Shown: piece after piece, positions 35,681 through 39,513 of the stretch
Layout of the letters: every line of letters begins with the position of its first letter
How positions within the stretch are numbered: the first letter of the stretch is position 1
NCBI GenBank assembly: GCA_028285595.1
Contig: JANQOW010000005.1
Span: forward strand, 1-39,513
Length of the DNA stretch: 39,513 bases
Direction of reading: 5' to 3'
Origin: Hyphomicrobiales bacterium
GTDB lineage: Bacteria > Pseudomonadota > Alphaproteobacteria > Rhizobiales > CAJQND01
Made by a program: the position numbers and the translations under genes
The notes under the pieces: model-generated
What the model was told of the DNA's origin: nothing
Seen by the model: the letters and a program-made list of their open reading frames with translations, nothing else
Database searches by the model: none

Positions 35681-35800
35681 GGAGACGTGGCAGAGTGGTT
35701 TAATGCAGCGGTCTTTAAAACCGTCGGGGTAAAGGCCTGATCTAGCTCTAACTTCGTCCGGCAAACACCTCCGTGGGTTCGAATCCCACCGTCTCCGCCA
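35681..35800 (+). tRNA. Serine-type class II tRNA with anticodon UUA (candidate ochre suppressor)
   Basis: The gene folds as a class II tRNA. A perfect 7-bp acceptor stem pairs GGAGACG with CGTCTCC, the D arm is identical in layout to tRNA-Ser, and a perfect 5-bp T stem (GTGGG/CCCAC) bounds the loop TTCGAAT. The discriminator is G and CCA is encoded. The anticodon stem GCGGT/ACCGT (one G-U pair) closes the 7-base loop CTTTAAA, which puts UUA at positions 34-36 (35715-35717). UUA pairs with codon UAA. The usual tRNA-Ser(UGA) loop is CUUGAAA, so a single G-to-U change would explain it. The variable region is about 48 nt rather than 14-21. Serine charging is inferred from G73 and the long arm; activity is unproven. 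Confidence 0.82.
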
Positions 35801-35801
35801 C

Positions 35802-35831
35802 AGGGCCTCCTTCGGGAGGCCCTAAGCTTTT
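35802..35831 (+). terminator. Rho-independent terminator after the tRNA
   Basis: AGGGCCTCC, loop TTCG and GGAGGCCCT form a 9-bp perfect stem with a stable tetraloop, followed by AAGCTTTT. It begins one base after the encoded CCA, so the tRNA is a self-contained transcript ending here. Confidence 0.8.
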
Positions 35832-35898
35832 CATCCAAGCAAATCAGATATTGCCTGTCGAATCATTTCGACTCTAATCTCGATTCAAGGTATATAAC

Positions 35899-35921
35899 AT
35901 GTTCTCCCATTGCAAGAACAT
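35899..35921. promoter_or_regulatory. Palindrome upstream of the ribbon-helix-helix gene
   Basis: ATGTTCT and AGAACAT are perfect inverted copies separated by 9 bases, centred about 25 bases ahead of the ATG at 35936. The location suits an operator for autoregulation by the ribbon-helix-helix protein. That is inference from position only. Confidence 0.45.
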
Positions 35922-35935
35922 TGTTAGTAAAGTGT

Positions 35936-36154
35936 ATGCCAAAAAAGAAGAACGCCAATCAGAGCACTGAGCAGTTTTCGATCTCACTGCCAAGTCAAGC
36001 AGTTAGAATGGTTGAGCAGCTTATTGATGTCGGTTTGCACGGGAGCAGTAGGGCTGAAGTTGCCCGCACACTGATATTAAATCGGCTAGAACAACTCGTT
36101 AGAGACGGGATCATCATGCCGCCCGCTGCCAATACCCCTTCCAATTCCGGCTAA
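35936..36154 (+). CDS. Ribbon-helix-helix-like DNA-binding protein
   Basis: A 72-aa basic protein (MPKKKNANQSTEQ then FSISLPSQAVRMVEQLIDVG, then SSRAEVARTLILNRLEQLVRDG). A short beta strand followed by two amphipathic helices and the turn before SSRAEVAR match the ribbon-helix-helix fold of small repressors. ATG 35936 is preferred; the frame could also start at TTG 35921. Its end overlaps the converging transposase gene by 41 bases. A regulator of cargo or transposase expression is likely. Confidence 0.7.
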   Translation: MPKKKNANQSTEQFSISLPSQAVRMVEQLIDVGLHGSSRAEVARTLILNRLEQLVRDGIIMPPAANTPSNSG

Positions 36155-37073
36155 CCGGATGCGCCATGCTTAGGCCGATCAGCCGACCAGCAAGTGCACC
36201 GTTGCTTTCCCTGCGATGATCTTCAAGCCAAGCAGCATGATTGGCGAATTGGTGAAGATATTTCGGGCTTACGTGGTGGTGCTGACCACGCACCATCCGG
36301 CGCAGGCGAGAGAAGTAACTTTCAACTTGGTTCGTGCAAACGCCATCCAGGCTGTAGGCTTCTGAGTGGTTGATCCGGCCAACCTGCCAGCCATCATGCA
36401 GCGGGTCCCAATGCGTAGCCTCATCGGCGTGCATAACGGCCATGCGGTCAACATGCTGTTTGGCCAACTCAACCCCTTCGCCTTCATTCTTGGTTACGAA
36501 AGGCAGCGTCCGGCCCCCGCGTTTACGGAAAGCCACCACCACACGGCGCTTGCCGGTCTGGTGCTTGGCAAGGCGACGATCCACACGGTTCTCAGCTTCG
36601 TTTACGGGCCGGATGTGACCGCCAAAATATGCCCCGTCAACTTCAACTTCGCCGTCAAGCTCAACCCCTTCACGCTCCATAGAAAGCGCTTCACGAAGCT
36701 TGTGTGCGAGAACAAACGCCGTTTTGTACTGGACATTTAGATCGCGCGAAAGCTGGAGCATAGACATACCCTTGGCGCCATTTACAAACAGCGCAATTGC
36801 GGCCAGCAGATCGGTGAAGTCCAGCTTGTGCGAGGCAAAAATTGTCCCACTCGTAACGCTGTACTGGTGATGGCAGGCCTTGCACTTGAACTTGCGGCGC
36901 GTAGAGATGCTGTAAGCACCAATGCAGCCACACTGCGGGCAAACAGGCTCACCGTCCGTTGAATGCCAACGGATGTTGCAGAACGTCTCATAAGCCTTGT
37001 CTTCACCGCCTTTGTAGATTTCCTTGAGGCTCAGGGTGCGGGCCTTAGCGGAAAGAAGGAAGTGTTGCGACAT
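36114..37073 (-). CDS. IS1595-family transposase (ISXO2-like)
   Basis: A 319-aa transposase. The N-terminus has a zinc ribbon with CPQC (Cys45, 48) and CKAC (Cys64, 67), followed by a helix-turn-helix-like region (MSMLQLSRDLNVQYKTAF). The ISXO2-like catalytic domain shows VEVDGAYFGG (Asp146), VMHADEATHWD (Asp217) and TNQVESYFSRLRR (Asn248, Glu251), the expected order of IS1595-type active-site residues. The ATG has GGAG nine bases ahead. It is full length with no frameshift, so the element may still be mobile. Confidence 0.93.
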   Translation of the reverse strand: MSQHFLLSAKARTLSLKEIYKGGEDKAYETFCNIRWHSTDGEPVCPQCGCIGAYSISTRRKFKCKACHHQYSVTSGTIFASHKLDFTDLLAAIALFVNGAKGMSMLQLSRDLNVQYKTAFVLAHKLREALSMEREGVELDGEVEVDGAYFGGHIRPVNEAENRVDRRLAKHQTGKRRVVVAFRKRGGRTLPFVTKNEGEGVELAKQHVDRMAVMHADEATHWDPLHDGWQVGRINHSEAYSLDGVCTNQVESYFSRLRRMVRGQHHHVSPKYLHQFANHAAWLEDHRRESNGALAGRLIGLSMAHPVSRNWKGYWQRAA

Positions 37074-37075
37074 TT

Positions 37076-37177
37076 GTACTATCTCCGATATCTTATGTAT
37101 CGTATATAGTACGTTGACGTATCTCTTACAAGGGCATATATATCATTTATGATACATTTTTTATCGCAGGTGATACC
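37076..37177. promoter_or_regulatory. Divergent control region between transposase and DUF6471 genes, with palindromes
   Basis: About 100 A+T-rich bases separate the two divergent starts. They contain an inverted repeat GTACTAT (37076-37082) and ATAGTAC (37106-37112), a palindrome TATCATTTATGATA (37141-37154) and several further GATA/TATC copies. Overlap with both likely promoters suggests operators that limit transposase expression. AGGTG precedes the DUF6471 ATG. Confidence 0.55.
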
Positions 37178-37405
37178 ATGCCAGATAAGGACAAGTGGGA
37201 AACGCTAGTTGCAAACCTCCTAAAGGCCGAATTGAAGCGAAAGGGTGTGACCTACGCGCAACTGGTTGAAGGACTCGCAGAAATTGGTGTGAATGAGAAA
37301 GAAGCCAACATTCGAAACAAGCTGGCGAGGGGGAAATTCAGTGCGGCTTTTTTGGCGCAGTGCTTAGAGGCAATAGGTTGTCGCGAGCTGATTTTTCGAC
37401 ATTGA
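37178..37405 (+). CDS. DUF6471-type small protein, possible regulator of transposition
   Basis: A 75-aa protein. KWETLVANLLKAELKRKGVTYAQL and NEKEANIRNKLARGKFSAAFLAQCLEAIG match the pattern I associate with DUF6471, whose middle looks like a helix-turn-helix (VTYAQLVEGLAEIGVNEKEAN). Members are small and uncharacterised. The divergent arrangement with the transposase and the palindromes between them fit a repressor of transposition, but this is inference. Its last 68 bases overlap the converging membrane-protein gene. Confidence 0.72.
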   Translation: MPDKDKWETLVANLLKAELKRKGVTYAQLVEGLAEIGVNEKEANIRNKLARGKFSAAFLAQCLEAIGCRELIFRH

Positions 37406-38177
37406 TTGAATAGACCATGCTTTCGGGCAGAAGAAGCTCCTTAGTCTCTTCATTCCACTCGAAATCGATATTGATCTGCTGCGCGCTAACATCGTCTCCA
37501 CTAAATCGGATTTGGACCCTATAGCGCCCTGTTTTTGCAAATAATTTTGCGTATTTTAGCGGAGCGCTTCTTTCTAGCAATATAGGGTATTCGTCTGCGC
37601 TTTGCTTCGCAAAACATGCGTAGTAACGGACATCGCCGGTCATCTTAATTCTGTACTCTCCATTGTCTGGGTCGCCCCATTTCAAAGGGATTGTGTCTGT
37701 AAAATCCAGGCTATGGGCTATGCCGGAGGGACCAATACGATGCACATTAACTACTCGAAGTTCGCAGTCGTTAATTCTCGATCCTGAGCGGCTTACGCAA
37801 CGGACTCGGAGGTACTTTTCTTCACCTGTGACGGTTACTTTGCGCATACCTTCTGGTGCGTCATCTACCGTTCCAGACAACATAGTTTCGTAACAGTCCG
37901 TCACCTGAAAATGCATATCAACTACAGGGCCACGATCTAGCCCCCTAACAGACCGAAACCAGCGACGAACGTAAGGGCGCAGATCAATCCAAAAAATGTA
38001 AACTAGCGCGACTAAAGCAAACAGCCAAAGAGCGGTGTTTTGATCAACCATGGAAAGCGCTCGCTTCCATGGTTCTAAAGCTTCTCTCCAGTCCGCCGTA
38101 TCTCTGGGGAGCCAAAAGATGCCTACCAACGTCAAGGCAAACGAAATTGCCACCCAGAATTTCTTGAAGAAGCTCAT
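37338..38177 (-). CDS. Transposon cargo: membrane-anchored protein of unknown function
   Basis: A 279-aa protein from ATG 38177 (289 aa from 38207). Two hydrophobic segments near residues 5-22 and 45-65 flank a loop containing WLPRDTADWREALEPWKRA, after which RPYVRRWFRS marks the membrane edge. The remaining 200 residues alternate polar and hydrophobic like a beta-rich domain, with DCYETMLSGTVDDAPEG and RYRVQIRFSGDDVSAQQINIDFEWNEET. I recognise no family. It lies between the DUF6471 gene and the right end and reads toward the transposon centre. A surface, stress or defence role is possible but not supported. Confidence 0.68.
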   Translation of the reverse strand: MSFFKKFWVAISFALTLVGIFWLPRDTADWREALEPWKRALSMVDQNTALWLFALVALVYIFWIDLRPYVRRWFRSVRGLDRGPVVDMHFQVTDCYETMLSGTVDDAPEGMRKVTVTGEEKYLRVRCVSRSGSRINDCELRVVNVHRIGPSGIAHSLDFTDTIPLKWGDPDNGEYRIKMTGDVRYYACFAKQSADEYPILLERSAPLKYAKLFAKTGRYRVQIRFSGDDVSAQQINIDFEWNEETKELLLPESMVYSINVEKSARDNLLPLSTAPKKPH

Positions 38178-38237
38178 GACCAAACAATGCCGTGAAAGTT
38201 GCGGCATGTGGAGTCTGTTTGGAATGCCTGTTAATCA

Positions 38238-38262
38238 TTGGTGCGTTTGCTACCTAATGCCG
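38238..38262 (-). repeat. Right terminal inverted repeat (25 bp)
   Basis: This is the exact reverse complement of 33935-33959, reading TTGGTGCG at its inner end and CTAATGCCG at its outer end. The glycosyltransferase frame reads into it and stops at 38231-38233. Confidence 0.95.
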
Positions 38263-38270
38263 GATAGTCG
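38263..38270. repeat. Right 8-bp target site duplication (GATAGTCG)
   Basis: A direct copy of 33927-33934, lying immediately outside the right inverted repeat. Together they mark the insertion point within the glycosyltransferase gene. Confidence 0.92.
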
Positions 38271-39067
38271 AGTGCGCAGAGAGCATCCAGCAACTGCGGC
38301 ACCATGTTGGCCTCCCCGTAAAGCGGCACCAGTACGCTGTAGGTGGGCAGCTCAGCGTCCCGCAACGTAAGCTCCGGGCTCACCGGCACGGAAGGCGGCC
38401 AGAGCACGAGGCAGCGCAATGTGATCACGGACAGAAAGAAGCAGGAGAACACAATAATGAGTGTCGCCAGCGCCGCTGCCGGGGTTGCATAGGCACAACC
38501 GGCAACGCCCAGAGCGATGCTGAGGGCAGAGCCGATCTGACCCCAGGTCATGCGTCTTGCGGCGGACATCTCCGGCTGGTTTCGGGCCAGGCCCTCAGAG
38601 GCCTTCTTTGAAAGATACCTGCGGTGGCTGTTCCGCAATGAGTCGCCCAGTTCCTGGCGTGTGGTCAGCCCGGCTATACTGCCCGGGTGGGCTCCGCGTT
38701 GGCTCGATGGCAGAACCGCCGCGTAGCGGGTTCCGGTTGTATCCCAGCTTGCCGGAATGCGGCCCGCGCGGGCAATCTGAGCAATCCCGGAGGGGTCACA
38801 AACAGCCGCGGCACGGTCCAGGAAGGGACCTTGAAGATAGTCGAGCGAGCCGGAGCGGCTCAATCTGCGGCAATAGTCCTCGGCGCTGACCAGACCGTAA
38901 GACAAAAGCACAGAGCCCACATCCATGCCCGATCTCTGGCTTTCCCGGCGGGCGAACGCCAAGTCTTGCGGAGCGATGGCCAACTGAACGGGAGGAGGAT
39001 CTGGCGGAGCATGTTCATCCTGAACGCGAAAAGGAACGCGTGGCGGCACGCTGCCAGATGGGTCCAT
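38263..39067 (-). pseudogene. GT2 glycosyltransferase, N-terminal fragment, cut by the transposon
   Basis: The 5' part of the disrupted gene. ATG 39067 has GGGGGGAG seven bases ahead and is favoured over ATG 39094. Residues about 20-75 look like the MshEN/GspE-type N-terminal domain (IAPQDLAFARRESQRSGMDVGSVLLSYGLVSAEDYC) often joined to such glycosyltransferases. Two membrane helices follow at about 180-215, then LPTYSVLVPLYGEANMVPQLL begins the GT2 domain. The frame runs nine codons into the transposon end before a stop. Restored, the gene has 616 codons plus a stop. Related proteins make exopolysaccharide or cell-surface glycans. Confidence 0.9.
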
Positions 39068-39192
39068 ATCGAGCTCCCCCCGATGGCTCAACATTCAAAC
39101 CGAAAACTATACTTAAAGTTGTATCGTCTTCAGGGTAGCTATGCAATCAGGTTTGTGACAAAACAGCCCGCGAATTGTGTGACTTGAGGGCA

Positions 39193-39513
39193 ATGACCGA
39201 TCGTACTTTCCATAGGGTCGCGTGCACGCTTGCGTTGGTGTGTTTGGTAACTGTGTTCGGTGCGGCAGCGCTGGCGCAGGATGCCAGCGAGCCAGGGCCC
39301 ATGCCGGTGCCTCTGTTCTGGCGGATCGAAAAGCCCGATCCGGCGCCTGATCTGAGCGTGGTGGAAACGCTGAAGATCATCACCGGCGACGATTACCCCC
39401 CGTTCAACTTTCGCGATAAGGACGGTTCTCTTCGGGGCTTCAACGTTGAGATCATGGCAGGCATTTGCGAGACGCTCCGCCTGAATTGCGAAATCTCCAT
39501 CGGCGCCTACGAC
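39193..39513 (+). CDS. Amino-acid-type solute-binding protein, family 3 (partial, runs off the right edge)
   Basis: From ATG 39193 the frame is open to the window end (107 codons). A signal peptide is present: MTDRTFHRVACT, then a hydrophobic core with LVCLVTVFGAAALAQ. After a proline-rich spacer comes LKIITGDDYPPFNFRDKDGS followed by LRGFNVEIMAGICETLRLNC, the standard start of the family-3 periplasmic binding fold. The ligand is probably an amino acid or similar. The gene lies divergent from the disrupted glycosyltransferase, with about 125 bases between their starts. Confidence 0.85.
   Translation, partial: MTDRTFHRVACTLALVCLVTVFGAAALAQDASEPGPMPVPLFWRIEKPDPAPDLSVVETLKIITGDDYPPFNFRDKDGSLRGFNVEIMAGICETLRLNCEISIGAYD

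Larger units (their letters stand above)
33935..38262. mobile_element. IS1595-family transposon with cargo genes and a tRNA, 4,328 bp
   Basis: The element is bounded by perfect 25-bp inverted repeats starting CGGCATTAGGTAGC and flanked by an 8-bp direct repeat. A transposase with the ISXO2-like DDE/N domain lies at 36114-37073, well inside the element. To its left are four small ORFs, a 56-aa ORF, a tRNA gene and a ribbon-helix-helix gene; to its right are a DUF6471 gene and a membrane-anchored protein. IS1595 members with passenger genes are established. Perfect ends, an exact duplication and an exactly restorable target gene point to a recent insertion. The left cargo genes look more A+T rich than the host genes. 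Confidence 0.93.

Noticed and set aside
35681-35800. Reading the tRNA as tRNA-Leu(UAA), tRNA-Sec or an allo-tRNA
   Set aside because: Shifting the loop to give UAA destroys the anticodon stem, and Leu tRNAs carry A73 rather than G73. Sec needs UCA and a longer acceptor branch. Allo-tRNAs have 8/4 or 9/3 acceptor/T stems; this one is 7/5.
35656-35838. 60-codon ORF on the minus strand (GGIRTHGG...ALNHSATSP)
   Set aside because: It is antisense to the tRNA. GGIRTHG...LNHSATSP is the well-known false protein produced by translating the reverse strand of class II tRNA genes.
36114-37073. A second, composite insertion inside a larger island
   Set aside because: No extra inverted repeats or duplications were found directly around the transposase; the only matching pair of ends is 33935-33959 and 38238-38262.
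1-39513. CRISPR array, rRNA operon or prophage
   Set aside because: No regularly spaced short repeats, no rRNA-like sequence and no phage structural or integrase genes were seen.

Overview
The window looks like the chromosome of an alphaproteobacterium, most likely Hyphomicrobiales (Rhizobiales). Markers for this are an ActS/ActR (RegB/RegA) redox two-component pair, an MmcB-type repair protein, a DUF992 secreted protein and a double-length dCTP deaminase. Gene starts and stops overlap by 1 to 11 bases in several operons. No rRNA, CRISPR array or prophage is visible.

Bases 1-6233 are a purine-type scavenging locus. A partial FAD oxidoreductase runs leftward off the edge. Divergent from it is an operon with a double-ATPase nucleoside-type ABC importer, its two permeases, an 8-oxoguanine/guanine-deaminase-like amidohydrolase and ureidoglycolate lyase. 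Bases 6230-9945 hold a GNAT plus cyclic-nucleotide-domain fusion, mmcB and actS-actR. Bases 9984-19627 are one leftward operon for peptide uptake and breakdown: binding protein, two permeases, two ATPases, two M20 peptidases and a gamma-glutamyltransferase with no signal peptide. Bases 19761-31617 are mixed metabolism: a DMT exporter, a CMD-family protein, ornithine-cyclodeaminase-like, FrhB-like and aldehyde dehydrogenase genes, DUF992, thiolase, alpha/beta hydrolase, FMN reductase, argE, trkH and apaG. The double-length dCTP deaminase follows at 31776-32909.

The most unusual part is 33935-38262, a 4,328-bp transposon. It has perfect 25-bp terminal inverted repeats, an 8-bp target duplication (GATAGTCG) and an IS1595-type (ISXO2-like) transposase in the middle. 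It has split a GT2 glycosyltransferase gene; joining the flanks with one copy of the duplication restores a 616-codon frame exactly. Its cargo is four small tightly packed ORFs, a 56-aa ORF, a tRNA gene, a ribbon-helix-helix regulator, a DUF6471 protein divergent from the transposase, and a membrane-anchored protein of unknown function.

The cargo tRNA (35681-35800) is a serine-type class II tRNA. Its anticodon loop reads CUUUAAA, giving anticodon UUA, which pairs with the stop codon UAA. Acceptor, D and T arms are intact, the discriminator base is G, CCA is encoded, and a strong terminator follows. The variable region is about 48 nt, far longer than normal. This is a candidate ochre-suppressor tRNA carried by a transposon, and is the best lead in the window.

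After the split glycosyltransferase, a family-3 amino-acid-type binding protein runs off the right edge. Assignments rest on motifs read by eye; no database search was run.
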